Source: Phyllobacterium chamaecytisi (lineage in GTDB: Bacteria > Pseudomonadota > Alphaproteobacteria > Rhizobiales > Rhizobiaceae). Taken from it: a stretch of 64,000 nucleotides of DNA. The stretch is taken from contig NZ_JAIQWW010000008.1 of assembly GCF_020164455.1 (NCBI RefSeq), positions 186,001 to 250,000 on the forward strand, given 5' to 3'. A model generated the notes under the pieces. The model was not told the DNA's origin, did not search any database, and saw only the letters and a list, made by a program, of their open reading frames with translations. The position numbers and the translations under genes are program-made. This document shows, piece by piece, positions 37,036 to 46,565 of the stretch. Position 1 is the stretch's first letter; the number at the start of each line of letters is the position of its first letter.

Positions 37036-37911
37036 ATGGTCAATCTCACCGCAGGACTGGTCGACGTTTTTGCCGACACGCCGCTGAACGGCAATCCTCT
37101 CGCCGTGGTCGAAGGAGCCGACCACCTCGAGGATGACGTTCTGCGCCGCATCGCGCGCGAATTCAATCAGTCGGAAACAACCTTTGTCTTGCAAAGTGAC
37201 CGTGCGGACTGGAGGCTCAGGTCATTCACCGCCAGTGGAGCAGAGGTTTTCGGAGCCGGCCACAACGCTCTGGGCGCCTGGTTATGGCTTGGATACGACG
37301 GTCAGCTCGGTGAGCTGACGACACCGAAAACATTCCGGCAGGAGATCGGCGACGAAATATTGCCCATCACGATCGAAGCGCGCGAGGGCCGCATCCATGG
37401 CCGGATGAAGCAAGCGCCCCTGAGGGTGTTACCTCCGCTGAGCTCATTGGATGCTCTGGGGGAGGCACTTGGGTTGAAAACTGCCGACCTTTTCTCGGAT
37501 CCAGCGCCACGCGCCGCTGATACTGGCGCTGCCCATCTCATGGTCCGGGCGCGCGATCGGCAATGCGTCGATCGCGCCGAACCTTCGGCAGCAAAGCTGA
37601 TCCAGGTGCTCGGTCTTGCAGGCGCGCAGGGGTGCTATCTTTATGCATTTGATGCCGCCTCTCCGACGACCGCTTACGCTCGCTTCTTCAACCCCGCGAT
37701 GGGACTTTGGGAAGACTCGGCAACCGGAACGGCGGCGGGGCCTTTGTGCGCATATTTGGGATCGATCGGTTTGCTGACAAACGGAAACAACCTGTTGATC
37801 GAACAGGGCACCCGCATGGGGCGGAAAAGTTTTCTGCAGGTGCGACTTGACCCTGACCCCGAACTTTCTGGCTCAGGTGTCGTGGTGTTGCGCGGTATGC
37901 TGCATCTGTGA
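37036..37911 (+). CDS. PhzF-family isomerase/epimerase
   Basis: The 291-residue protein is a PhzF-fold enzyme. It has VDVFADTPLNGNPLAVVEGA at the N-terminus, the catalytic glutamate in FNQSETTFVL (about residue 47), FTASGAEVFGAGHNALGAW, and the second-lobe signature LWEDSATGTAAGPLCAYLG. The start is set at the ATG at 37036 after AAGGAC; the open frame extends upstream into the LysR promoter. The family moves protons in small acids (as in phenazine synthesis or amino-acid isomerisation). Substrate unknown. Confidence 0.88.
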   Translation: MVNLTAGLVDVFADTPLNGNPLAVVEGADHLEDDVLRRIAREFNQSETTFVLQSDRADWRLRSFTASGAEVFGAGHNALGAWLWLGYDGQLGELTTPKTFRQEIGDEILPITIEAREGRIHGRMKQAPLRVLPPLSSLDALGEALGLKTADLFSDPAPRAADTGAAHLMVRARDRQCVDRAEPSAAKLIQVLGLAGAQGCYLYAFDAASPTTAYARFFNPAMGLWEDSATGTAAGPLCAYLGSIGLLTNGNNLLIEQGTRMGRKSFLQVRLDPDPELSGSGVVVLRGMLHL

Positions 37912-38331
37912 TGCACAATAGCAACGCAGGCGGGGTCTGCATTGGTTCAGAACATCAGCTCTGCCGCACGTGCTCTCGAGTCGGCTTTATCAAAAGGCCC
38001 AATCATCGCTCGTCGGAACGCAAGATTACTCGCGTTTTAGGTCAACGAGTACACCAGCATGATCGTTTCCGATCACGTCGATCGCATGCGGCGGCTTCAG
38101 CGCGTGCGGAAGAGGGGCTCTTGTAAAATGATGTGACAATGCTGCCGAAATTGGCATGAACTTTCTCAGTCAGCTGGAAAATGAGATCAAAAATGTTATC
38201 AATCTTGCTCTCAAAAATCTACGCTTGGCCTGCCATGCTTCTCACTGAAGCGCGGAACGGGGGATAGGCGGGACGAACGATGCTTGTTTTGACTCCCGAG
38301 GCTACGTCGAGTGCAACTCAGGAGACTCAAA
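37912..38331. other. Intergenic region upstream of the solute-binding protein gene
   Basis: No gene supported. It contains a copy of the shared regulatory palindrome (38192-38203) and the AGGAG ribosome site of the downstream gene. Confidence 0.5.
38192..38203. promoter_or_regulatory. Shared operator-like site A (upstream of the solute-binding protein gene)
   Basis: AATGTTATCAAT matches the consensus ATTGNTANCAAT seen at four transcription units, with one mismatch. It is 129 bp from the gene start. Confidence 0.5.
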
Positions 38332-39996
38332 ATGCATCCATATTTTCAAGCAAGTTCATATCGCGCCAAAGCGTCATTAATGGCCCGCGCAGGTTACTTC
38401 CTGAAATCCACAGCACTTGGATTTCTATGCATAGTTGGTGCGCCTCTCACTTTGAGCGCGTCCCAGGCAGTTGCCCAGACCCCTTCCGGTACTCTCGTTG
38501 TGGCAAAATATATCAGTGATCTGATCACGCTGGATCCTGCGGAAGTTTATGAAGCAACCGGGGGGGAGGTGGTCAATAACGTTTATGAGCGTTTGATAAC
38601 GTTCGATCCATCGGACTTTACAAAGCCAATAGGCGGAGCAGCTGAGTCATGGACGATTTCCGATGACGGTCTTACATTTACGTTCAAGATACGCGACGGT
38701 TTATATTTTTCTTCCGGACGCAGCCTGACCGCGGAAGATGCCGCCTTTTCGCTGCAACGTGTGCTGCGCCTCGGCAAGACTCCGGTTTTCTACCTGACGC
38801 AGTTCGGATGGTCGAAGGACAACATAGATCACCACGTTAGCCAGCTTGACGAGAAAACGCTCGTCCTCAAGCTCGACAAGCCTTACGCCCCGGACCTGTT
38901 CCTGAAGGTTCTTTCATCTACGGTTTCGTCAGTCGTAGACAAGCAGGAAGTCCTGAAGCATCAGAGCGATGGTGATCTGGGTTACGGCTGGCTAAAGAAA
39001 AACACAGCGGGTTCCGGGCCGTATCAGCTTGCCGGGTGGACCCCAAATGAGGCCGTTGTTCTTGCGGCTAACCCGCATTTCAAGCGCGAAAGCGTGCCGC
39101 TGAAGAATGTCGTCCTGCGCCATATTCCGGAAGCGGCAACCCAGCGTCTTTTGCTCGAGAAGGGTGATGTGGATATCGCCCGCAATCTTAGCGCTGACCA
39201 AATACAGGCGCTTTCGACGAACGCAGATATAACGATCATCTCGACACCCAAGACAGACGTGAACTATATCGCGCTCAATCAGGGGGTAGAGCCGCTGGGC
39301 GATGCCAAAGTACAGCAAGCCTTGCGGTGGGCGATCGACTATGACGGTATAACCAAGAACATCCTCAAGGGGCAGGCAACTGTTCATCAGAGTTTTTGGG
39401 GAAGCGGCTCGGGCGGCTCCCTGGACGAAACGCCCTACACGCTTGACATTGCGAAAGCAAAGGCGCTGCTCGAGGCAGCAGGCTATAAGGACGGCTTCAA
39501 GCTCAAGCTCGACGTATCCAGTCGCTCGCCCGACAGAGAAGTCAGCCAGTCACTGCAGTCCACCTTCGGTTTGGCAGGTGTCACCGTGGAGTTGAACACG
39601 CTCGACCGCGCGCAGCTGCAGACAAGGTTTCGTGGACGTCAGCACGATGCCGTGTTCTTTGGATGGTCGCCTGATTACCTTGACGTCCACGCCAGCGCGT
39701 CATTCTTTACGATCAACGATGACGACAGCGAAAACTCCATTAACAAGAACGCGGCCTGGCGCGATCACTGGCTTGTCCCGGAGCTGACCAAAAAAACGTT
39801 GTCGGGCCTGACCGAGGCCAATGCCGCAAAGCGTTCCACAATCTACCTCGATCTCCAGAAAGAGGTGCGCGACAACTCGCCATTCATCGTCATTTACCAG
39901 CAGCTTGGACAAGTGCCGGTGCGGGCAAATGTGAAGGGGTTTGTGCCCGGCCCCAGCTGGGATACGCCAGCCTACTGGCGCACCAGCAAGAGCTGA
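38332..39996 (+). CDS. ABC transporter family-5 solute-binding protein (peptide/nickel/opine type)
   Basis: The 554-residue protein starts at ATG 38332 behind AGGAG. A long signal region ends near ASQAVAQ. The mature part is an SBP family-5 protein: LITLDPAEVYEATGGEVVNN, VYERLITFDPSD, SWTISDDGLTFTFKIRDGLY and GSGPYQLAGWTPNEAVVL. It ends VKGFVPGPSWDTPAYWRTSK. It would bind an oligopeptide, metal chelate or similar ligand in the periplasm. The matching permeases and ATPases (47502-51103) are 7.5 kb further on, separated by two monooxygenases and a second importer, but all are on one strand and share an operator-like palindrome. Confidence 0.92.
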   Translation: MHPYFQASSYRAKASLMARAGYFLKSTALGFLCIVGAPLTLSASQAVAQTPSGTLVVAKYISDLITLDPAEVYEATGGEVVNNVYERLITFDPSDFTKPIGGAAESWTISDDGLTFTFKIRDGLYFSSGRSLTAEDAAFSLQRVLRLGKTPVFYLTQFGWSKDNIDHHVSQLDEKTLVLKLDKPYAPDLFLKVLSSTVSSVVDKQEVLKHQSDGDLGYGWLKKNTAGSGPYQLAGWTPNEAVVLAANPHFKRESVPLKNVVLRHIPEAATQRLLLEKGDVDIARNLSADQIQALSTNADITIISTPKTDVNYIALNQGVEPLGDAKVQQALRWAIDYDGITKNILKGQATVHQSFWGSGSGGSLDETPYTLDIAKAKALLEAAGYKDGFKLKLDVSSRSPDREVSQSLQSTFGLAGVTVELNTLDRAQLQTRFRGRQHDAVFFGWSPDYLDVHASASFFTINDDDSENSINKNAAWRDHWLVPELTKKTLSGLTEANAAKRSTIYLDLQKEVRDNSPFIVIYQQLGQVPVRANVKGFVPGPSWDTPAYWRTSKS

Positions 39997-40065
39997 TCTC
40001 GCAGGCATGCCGGGCTAGTCCCGGCATCGCTTTCCTTCGACATTTCCGCAATCCACGAGAACAGC

Positions 40066-41394
40066 ATGGCACGGCGAAACAAGCTCATACTCGGTGCATT
40101 TCTTCAGACTCCAGGCCAGCACACGGCAGGCTGGCGATATCCACGGGCGAACGCCGAAGCAAGTCTTGACATTGACGCGCAGATTGCCTTCGCCAGGACG
40201 GCTGAACGAGGACTGTTTCACGCGATCTTCATCGCCGATACGCTTCCTTTTCCGGTCAATCTCAATGATGAGACGCTCAGCTACAGTGCAAGGGTCGTCG
40301 ATTTCGAGCCGATAACGCTGCTTTCGGCTTTGGCCGTTGCAACGAACCGGATTGGCCTGGTCGGCACGGTAACCACCACCTATCATGAACCATACAGCGT
40401 TGCGCGTCAGTTGGCGTCGCTCGATTACCTAAGCAAGGGCCGAGCGGGATGGAACGTGGTGACTTCTTCCAATTCTGCAGAGGCTTTCAACTACGGCAAA
40501 CGCGAACATCCGTTGCATTCGCTTCGTTATGTTCGGGCGAGGGAATTCGTCGAGATCGTCAAGGGTTTATGGGATAGCTGGGATGACGACGCTTTTCTGT
40601 TCGACAAGGCAGGCGGCAAGTTTTTTATTCCTGAAAAAATGCATGTTCTCAATCATCAAAGCGCGCAGTTCAATATACGGGGTCCGCTCGGCGTCGCCCG
40701 CCCGCCCCAGGGACATCCGGTGATCGTGCAAGCCGGGTCCTCCGATGCGGGACGAAACGCAGCGGCCAGTTTCGCTGACGTTATCTTTACCGCACAATCG
40801 GACTTGGCGGGCGCGATTGCATTTTATGACGATGTCCGGGCGCGAACGTCGGCCGCCGGTCGCGACCCCGACCATGTGGCAATTCTGCCAGGAGTGACTC
40901 CGGTCGTCGCCCCGACGCGGAGCGAAGCGGAGGACAAGTACGCACAGTTGCAGGATCTTATTCATCCTGTAGCCGGTGTCGCAATGCTTTCTGGCGCGGC
41001 GGGAGCGGACCTGTCGAAATACTCGATCGACGGTCCTTTGCCAGACGTGCCCCCGACGGAGGGTGACAAGACACGGCAGGAACTGCTGGTGGCTCATGCC
41101 AGACAAACCGGAAAGAGCATCCGCGATCTCTATCGATGGCTCGCCTCCGGTTATAACACGGTGGTTGGAACGCCGGCGGACATCGCGGACCATTTCGAAC
41201 ATTGGTTCAGAAACGGCGCTGCCGATGGCTTCAATGTGCGGTTTTCTTATCTGCCGGGCGATCTTGACGATTTTGTCGATCTGGTCGTTCCGGAACTCCA
41301 GCGCAGGGGTCTTTACCACGACACGTATGAAGGGGTGACGCTGCGCGACAATCTCCAAATACCGCGTCCCCACAGCCGCTACCGCCGCGATTAA
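40066..41394 (+). CDS. Flavin-dependent monooxygenase, NtaA/SnaA/DszA (LLM) family, copy 1
   Basis: The 442-residue protein has the NtaA-group landmarks: LILGAFLQTPGQHTAGWRYP, an early FARTAERGLFHAIFIADTLP, RIGLVGTVTTTYHEPYSVAR, and the signature LDYLSKGRAGWNVVTSSNSA. HPVIVQAGSSDAGRNAAASF follows. Members use reduced FMN from a separate reductase to oxygenate chelators (nitrilotriacetate, EDTA), dibenzothiophene sulfone or S-substituted cysteines. No reductase is in the window. It follows the binding-protein gene by 69 bases and precedes a second LLM gene by 43, so it probably works on the imported compound. Substrate unknown. Confidence 0.9.
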   Translation: MARRNKLILGAFLQTPGQHTAGWRYPRANAEASLDIDAQIAFARTAERGLFHAIFIADTLPFPVNLNDETLSYSARVVDFEPITLLSALAVATNRIGLVGTVTTTYHEPYSVARQLASLDYLSKGRAGWNVVTSSNSAEAFNYGKREHPLHSLRYVRAREFVEIVKGLWDSWDDDAFLFDKAGGKFFIPEKMHVLNHQSAQFNIRGPLGVARPPQGHPVIVQAGSSDAGRNAAASFADVIFTAQSDLAGAIAFYDDVRARTSAAGRDPDHVAILPGVTPVVAPTRSEAEDKYAQLQDLIHPVAGVAMLSGAAGADLSKYSIDGPLPDVPPTEGDKTRQELLVAHARQTGKSIRDLYRWLASGYNTVVGTPADIADHFEHWFRNGAADGFNVRFSYLPGDLDDFVDLVVPELQRRGLYHDTYEGVTLRDNLQIPRPHSRYRRD

Positions 41395-41437
41395 ACAAGA
41401 GACCCGGAACTCGAACGTAGAGATAGCTGAAGGCCAA

Positions 41438-42784
41438 ATGCTCAAGAAACCGATTTTCTTCAATCTGTTTGAAATGAACAATCGCACAGGCGATACTCAC
41501 GGTCTGTGGAGACACCCCGACAGCCGGCACCATGAGTACAATGATATCAACTTCTGGGTGACAATCGCGCGCAAGATCGAAGAGGGAGGTTTCACCGCAC
41601 TTTTTCTCGGCGATTTCTTCGGTGCGTCTGACGTTTACAAAGGCTCGTCAGAGACAACGATCCGCCATGCCATGCAATTTCCCTCCAATGATCCATCACT
41701 GCTCATTCCATCCATGGCTCAGGCCACGACAAGCCTCGGTTTTGTGACCACGATTTCGACGACCTACGAACATCCCTTCCATGTTGCCCGGCGGCTCTCC
41801 ACCCTCGATCATCTGACAAACGGCCGCATCGGCCTCAACGTCGTGACGTCTTATATTGCCAGTGCCGCCCGCTATTTCGGGCTGAGCGAGCCGATCGCGC
41901 ACGACCGCAGATACGCCATCGCCGATGAGTTTCTGTCGGTTTGCTATAAACTGTGGGAAGCGAGCTGGGAGGATGGCGCGGTCAAGTTCGACGTGGCAAA
42001 CAACATCCATATCGACCCCGCGCGGGTTCACGACATCAACCATCAGGGCGATGTCTTTAAAGTTGCCGGTCCGCATGTGTGTGAGCCATCACCGCAGCGT
42101 ACGCCTGTGATCTTTCAGGCTGGAAGCTCGAAAGCCGGACGCGACTTTGCCGCCCGGCACGCGGAATGTGTCTTTGTGCAAGGCCGAACACTGGCCGCGG
42201 TCAAGGAGAATGTCGCCGCCATCCGCAGGCGCGCCGTTGATTTTGGTCGTGCTCCGCAGGATATCCTGATCTTCCACCAGCAGACTGCCATCGTTGCACC
42301 CACGCGAGCAGAAGCGCGCGAGCAATTCGAGGATTATGCACGATACCGCTCCCCGGAATCGGCGCTTGCGCAATACTGCGGCTCGTCCGGCTACGATCTG
42401 TCCGCCCTCGATCCGGATGCTATCCTGACCTACACCCCGACGGAAGCGAACCAGTCGCGCGCTGCACAGTATACGACCCAGTCCGACCGGTCTTTCCGGG
42501 TATGGGAGGTCATTGACGATGTCGGGCGTTTCGGAAGCGGTATTCTGGTCGGCACCCCAATCGACATCGCGGACCGGTTGGAATCGATCGTAGATGAAAC
42601 CGGTCTGGACGGGTTCAATCTAAACTCCATCGTCACGCCCACTACGATTTTCGAATTCGTCGACCAGGTCATTCCGGAACTGCGCAACCGGGGACGTATC
42701 GCGGAGCGCCGGTCAACGTTTCGCGAGACGCTGTTCGGAAAAGGACGCTCCCACGCAATAAACGCTTCGCGTCTTGCTCACTGA
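41438..42784 (+). CDS. Flavin-dependent monooxygenase, NtaA/SnaA/DszA (LLM) family, copy 2
   Basis: The 448-residue protein belongs to the same family but is only distantly similar to its neighbour. Markers are FNLFEMNNRTGDTHGLWRHP, KIEEGGFTALFLGDFFGASD, LGFVTTISTTYEHPFHVARR, the signature LDHLTNGRIGLNVVTSYIAS, and TPVIFQAGSSKAGRDFAARH. A GAAGG site precedes the ATG. The pairing of two LLM enzymes with a family-5 binding protein and an amino-acid importer recalls sulfur- or chelator-scavenging loci (for example the S-alkylcysteine operons of Bacillus), which is family knowledge, not proof for this gene. Confidence 0.9.
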   Translation: MLKKPIFFNLFEMNNRTGDTHGLWRHPDSRHHEYNDINFWVTIARKIEEGGFTALFLGDFFGASDVYKGSSETTIRHAMQFPSNDPSLLIPSMAQATTSLGFVTTISTTYEHPFHVARRLSTLDHLTNGRIGLNVVTSYIASAARYFGLSEPIAHDRRYAIADEFLSVCYKLWEASWEDGAVKFDVANNIHIDPARVHDINHQGDVFKVAGPHVCEPSPQRTPVIFQAGSSKAGRDFAARHAECVFVQGRTLAAVKENVAAIRRRAVDFGRAPQDILIFHQQTAIVAPTRAEAREQFEDYARYRSPESALAQYCGSSGYDLSALDPDAILTYTPTEANQSRAAQYTTQSDRSFRVWEVIDDVGRFGSGILVGTPIDIADRLESIVDETGLDGFNLNSIVTPTTIFEFVDQVIPELRNRGRIAERRSTFRETLFGKGRSHAINASRLAH

Positions 42785-42917
42785 ACCTTGCCGATAGTCC
42801 GTAAGCGGCCGTGTCAAATCCTGCTGGCAGACAAACCAACCGAGACAGGAGCGGCTTCTAACCGCAAGATCATCACTGGCAAAACATTCGCCGCCGAGCC
42901 GCATAAATGAAAACAAT

Positions 42918-42929
42918 ATTGTTAACAAT
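42918..42929. promoter_or_regulatory. Shared operator-like site B (upstream of the amino-acid binding protein gene)
   Basis: ATTGTTAACAAT, a perfect 12-bp palindrome, 60 bp from the start of the binding-protein gene. It fits the consensus ATTGNTANCAAT and the GT(N)AC core of GntR operators. Confidence 0.6.
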
Positions 42930-42989
42930 CCGGTTTTGGCCTTTATATTGAAGCTGTGAACTTAACGTAGACGGGGGTTGGGGTAGGGC

Positions 42990-43853
42990 ATGTTTAAACG
43001 AATTCTGTGGGCATCGGTCGCCGCCGCTTTTTTGTCGGGCCTGGCTGTTTCCTCTGCTGCGGCGGAAACGACTTTAGAGCGTATAAAGCGGGATGGCGTC
43101 GTGCAGGTTGGGTTTGCCAATGAGAAGCCTTACAGCTTCAAGCAACCCGACGGCAGTCTTGCCGGTGTTGATTACGAACTGGCGCGTGCCGCTTTCGCCA
43201 AGCTCGGTGTGCCAAAGGTCGAAGGTGTCGCCGTGAAATTCAGTGCGTTGATCCCCGGCCTCAAGGCAGGGCATTTCGATGCAATCGCCGCAGGACTTTT
43301 CATCCGTCCGTCGCGATGCGCCGAAATCGCCTTTGCCGAACCGCATATTCAGATTGCCGACGCCGTCACGGTTCGCAAGGGAAATCCAAAAAACATCCAT
43401 AGCTATGACGACGTTCTCAAAAATCCGGACATCAAAATCGGAACGCAGCAGGGATCGGCTTCGAGGAAGGATTTCGAACGGCTGGGCATCCCCGAGAGCC
43501 AGCTCGTTAGTTTCCAGGATTTTCCCGAAGTCTTCTTCGCATTGAAATCGGGTCGGGTGGATCTGACGACGTCGACCATCTTTGCGGCGAATGAAACAGT
43601 CGCGGCCGATGGCGGAACGTCAGTGGAGCGAGCTGCGCCGTTCACGCTGCCGGTCTTTGATGGCAAGCCTTCAATCAACTATCTCGGTTTTGGTTTCCGT
43701 CCGGATGATCAGGATCTCGTTGCTCAATTCAATGATGCGTTGCGGTCTATTAAAGGCACGCCGGAATATGACGCGATCCTAGCAAAATACGCGATCACAG
43801 CAGCGGATATCCCATCGCCGGATGTGAAGCTCGCCGACATCTGCAAGGAGTAG
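42990..43853 (+). CDS. Polar amino-acid ABC transporter solute-binding protein (EhuB-like)
   Basis: The 287-residue protein has a signal peptide ending SSAAA|ETTL, then the SBP family-3 pattern: LERIKRDGVVQVGFANEKPY, DGSLAGVDYELARAAFAKLG, LIPGLKAGHFDAIAAGLFIR, IGTQQGSASRKDFERLGIPE. It resembles EhuB, the ectoine/hydroxyectoine binding protein of rhizobia, but binding of ectoine, glutamine or another amino acid cannot be decided. It is followed by two permeases and an ATPase, a complete importer. Confidence 0.88.
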   Translation: MFKRILWASVAAAFLSGLAVSSAAAETTLERIKRDGVVQVGFANEKPYSFKQPDGSLAGVDYELARAAFAKLGVPKVEGVAVKFSALIPGLKAGHFDAIAAGLFIRPSRCAEIAFAEPHIQIADAVTVRKGNPKNIHSYDDVLKNPDIKIGTQQGSASRKDFERLGIPESQLVSFQDFPEVFFALKSGRVDLTTSTIFAANETVAADGGTSVERAAPFTLPVFDGKPSINYLGFGFRPDDQDLVAQFNDALRSIKGTPEYDAILAKYAITAADIPSPDVKLADICKE

Positions 43854-43918
43854 GGTGTTGCACCTCGCGTTTTTCCATCAGCCTGGAAGGCTCAAGGTTC
43901 CGGTCGCGGTTTCCGCAC

Positions 43919-44587
43919 ATGCGTGACCTGCTTGCGTGGGTCCCGCTGCTGCTGGAAGGGCTTTTGCAAACACTGCTATTGTTTGTGATTGTCCTGGCGC
44001 TCGGCTTCAGTTTGGGCATCGTCATCGGTCTTGCGCGCTTGTCTCGATTGCGCCTCGTTCGCTACTCCGCTTCGGCCTTCGTCGAACTGTTTCGAGGTGT
44101 TTCCCTTTATGTCACCTTGTTCTGGCTCTATTTTGCCGCGCCGTTTCTGGGTTTGCGCCTGAGTGTCTGGCAAGCGTCCGTCATAGGCTGCGCCCTCACG
44201 CATGCGGCCTATTCCTCGGAATATATCAGGGCTGCGGTCCTTTCTATTCCCGCCAGCCAGCACGAGGCCGCTGTGGCGTTGGGAATGACCAGTCTCCAGC
44301 GGCTGCAATACGTCGTGCTTCCCCAGGCCCTGGTCGCCTTGCTGCCGTTGATGGGCAACGAGTTTGTGATGCTTCTTAAAGGCACATCGGTGGTATCGCT
44401 GATTGGGCTGGCGGACCTGACGGAGCAGGCCCATTCGGTCATCGTCAGCACCTACCAGCCGGTTCCGGTACTGCTCGTCGTTCTGCTCACCTACTTCGTC
44501 CTGGCGCAGGCATTGATACGGCTGATGCGCAGGATGGAGGGCCGTTTCGGAGGGTGGAAATTGCGCGCCCCGGGGGAATCCACGTGA
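43919..44587 (+). CDS. Amino-acid ABC transporter permease (EhuC-like)
   Basis: The 222-residue membrane protein has about five spans and the HisM/GlnP family features: FVELFRGVSLYVTLFWLYFA, the cytoplasmic EAA loop AAVALGMTSLQRLQYVVLPQ, and NEFVMLLKGTSVVSLIGLAD. It forms the channel with the next permease. No strong ribosome site is visible at the ATG, suggesting coupling to the upstream gene. Confidence 0.88.
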   Translation: MRDLLAWVPLLLEGLLQTLLLFVIVLALGFSLGIVIGLARLSRLRLVRYSASAFVELFRGVSLYVTLFWLYFAAPFLGLRLSVWQASVIGCALTHAAYSSEYIRAAVLSIPASQHEAAVALGMTSLQRLQYVVLPQALVALLPLMGNEFVMLLKGTSVVSLIGLADLTEQAHSVIVSTYQPVPVLLVVLLTYFVLAQALIRLMRRMEGRFGGWKLRAPGEST

Positions 44588-44651
44588 TGGGCCCGGCTGC
44601 ATTGGAAAGGATGCGCTTGCCTTCGCGGCCGGACAATAGTGATTTCCTTTC

Positions 44652-45374
44652 GTGGCTTTCAGGATGACTATATTAGGTATTGATATTCTCGCGGACTGGT
44701 TTCGACTAAGTGTCGTGACTGTTGTCCTGCCAAAGCTGATCGCAGCTGCAAGCGTAACGATTTACGTCGCGCTCCTTGCTTTTGTAGGGGCGCTCGTGAT
44801 CGCCATTCCGTTATTGTGGGCTCAGCGCTCCCATTTGCCTCTTATCGCAAGGCCGGCGGTATTTCTGTCCGATTTCATTCGGTCCACGCCACTCTTGTTG
44901 CAGGTATATTTTTATTTTTTCGTGCTGCCGCAGATCGGCGTCATGCTACCGGCCATTGCCACAGGTGTTCTCGCGCTATCGATCCACTATGGATGCTACG
45001 TTTCCGAGGCATATCGGGCCGGCCTTGAAGCCCTGCCGGTCGGGCAGCGGGATGCTGTCATAGCCCTCGGCTTTTCACGCTTTGATGCCTATCGCTACAT
45101 CATTGTACCGCAACTCATTCCTTTCTTGATTCCGGCGCTTGGCAACCTATTGGTGTCAATCTTCAAGGAAACGCCATTGCTCGCGTCCATCGCCGTTACC
45201 GACATCATGTTCGTTGCCATGCAGCATGGCGCGGACCATTTCCAATATATCGAACCAATCACGCTTTGCGGTCTCATATTCCTGGCTCTCAGTCTGGCTA
45301 CCTCCTTCGTTATCCGAGTTCTCGAAAATGCTGCCTCACAGACGTGGCTTGGCAGGAGAAACATACGTGGCTGA
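44652..45374 (+). CDS. Amino-acid ABC transporter permease (EhuD-like)
   Basis: The 240-residue membrane protein has about five spans and family signatures LSDFIRSTPLLLQVYFYFFV, the EAA loop DAVIALGFSRFDAYRYIIVP, and LVSIFKETPLLASIAVTDIM. The start is either GTG 44652 or ATG 44664; neither has a good ribosome site. The stop overlaps the first codons of the ATPase gene. Confidence 0.87.
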   Translation: MAFRMTILGIDILADWFRLSVVTVVLPKLIAAASVTIYVALLAFVGALVIAIPLLWAQRSHLPLIARPAVFLSDFIRSTPLLLQVYFYFFVLPQIGVMLPAIATGVLALSIHYGCYVSEAYRAGLEALPVGQRDAVIALGFSRFDAYRYIIVPQLIPFLIPALGNLLVSIFKETPLLASIAVTDIMFVAMQHGADHFQYIEPITLCGLIFLALSLATSFVIRVLENAASQTWLGRRNIRG

Positions 45375-46155
45375 CCAAATCGCGTCTCCCATCATCAGCT
45401 TTCGCGCCGTCACCAAAAAATTCGGCGGCACCACGGTTCTGGCAAATCTCGATCTGGATGTGGTGCAAAACGAAAATCTGACGCTTATCGGTCCGAGCGG
45501 CTCAGGAAAATCAACGATACTGCGCATTCTCATGACGCTGGAGAACGTACAGGCTGGCGGCGTTACCGTCGATGGCGAGGCCCTCTGGGTTGATCAGGGC
45601 CCTGATAAACTCAGCCAGCAGGCTGCGGCGGCGCAAACCCGCGCAATTCGTCGTAAAGTCGGCATGGTTTTCCAGAGTTTCAATCTGTTCCCGCACATGA
45701 GCGCACTGCGAAACATCGCGGAAGCGCCCATTCGTGTGCTGCGGCTCTCCAAGGATGAAGCTTACGATCGCGCCATCGAACTATTGAAGCTTGTCGGTCT
45801 CGCCGACAAACAAAACAATTTTCCCATCCAGTTGTCGGGAGGCCAGCAGCAGCGTGTGGCGATTGCCCGCGCGCTCGCAATGCGTCCCAAAATCCTGCTG
45901 TTTGACGAAGTGACGTCGGCGCTGGACCCGGAAACTGTCGGCGAGGTCCTGTCGGTCATCCGGCAACTGGCCAAAAAACATCAGTTTACCACGTTAATGG
46001 TCACACACCATATGGGGCTGGCCAGGGAAATTTCGGATCGCGTGTGTTTTCTCGAAGGTGGCCGCATCATCGAACAGGGCAGTCCGGTGCAGATATTCGA
46101 ATCCCCTGCGAATAACCGTACGAAAGCTTTCCTCAGGGCGATCCTGGAAGCCTGA
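45367..46155 (+). CDS. Amino-acid ABC transporter ATP-binding protein (EhuA-like)
   Basis: The start is a GTG at 45367 with AGGAGAA eight bases upstream, overlapping the permease stop; the open frame running further upstream is antisense to family expectation. The 262-residue ATPase has Walker A GPSGSGKST, the Q-loop GMVFQSFNLFPHMS, signature LSGGQQQRVAIARAL, Walker B ILLFDEVTSALDPE and the switch histidine VTHHM. An insertion of about 20 residues between strand pairs (ALWVDQGPDKLSQQ) resembles that of EhuA. Confidence 0.9.
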   Translation: MADQIASPIISFRAVTKKFGGTTVLANLDLDVVQNENLTLIGPSGSGKSTILRILMTLENVQAGGVTVDGEALWVDQGPDKLSQQAAAAQTRAIRRKVGMVFQSFNLFPHMSALRNIAEAPIRVLRLSKDEAYDRAIELLKLVGLADKQNNFPIQLSGGQQQRVAIARALAMRPKILLFDEVTSALDPETVGEVLSVIRQLAKKHQFTTLMVTHHMGLAREISDRVCFLEGGRIIEQGSPVQIFESPANNRTKAFLRAILEA

Positions 46156-46565
46156 CGCGCAGATTGCCGCCTTTTTACACAGGATCGGAACGCCGGTGGG
46201 TTCCCATATTGCTCTCCTGTCAGTCAAAGGTTGTCCTCTTCCTTAAGAAGGGTGATCACCGCATTTGAAGTCACAGCGCCGGGCCTCCTTTCGGCGTGCA
46301 CGCCCTTTATGACAGAGCGTTGTCCAGCCCCGTTTTCCTGCTCGTCCCCTGAAAGCTGATGCTCGCATTGTTCGGTGAGGGTCCGCACTCCCGTGCACCT
46401 TGCTGCATTATTTTTTCGCAAATGGCGCCTTGCGCAAAATTATCCTCTTGCTCGCGCGATTGGTGGCAATATTGTATGCCAAATATTCGGTTCGGGGCGA
46501 ATGGTGGCGCATTCACCGATTTGTCACAAACAGTGACAGGTCGGCGGGGTGTCGACCCGTTATTC
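46156..46565. other. Intergenic region upstream of the GntR gene
   Basis: No gene supported; an open frame runs into it from the GntR gene but lacks family residues. A weaker relative of the shared palindrome, ATTGTATGCCAA, is at 46471-46482, possibly an autoregulatory site. Confidence 0.4.

Noticed and set aside
43976-44602. 208-codon minus-strand frame rich in Gln/Arg/His
   Set aside because: Antisense to the EhuC-like permease; composition is the mirror of hydrophobic codons.
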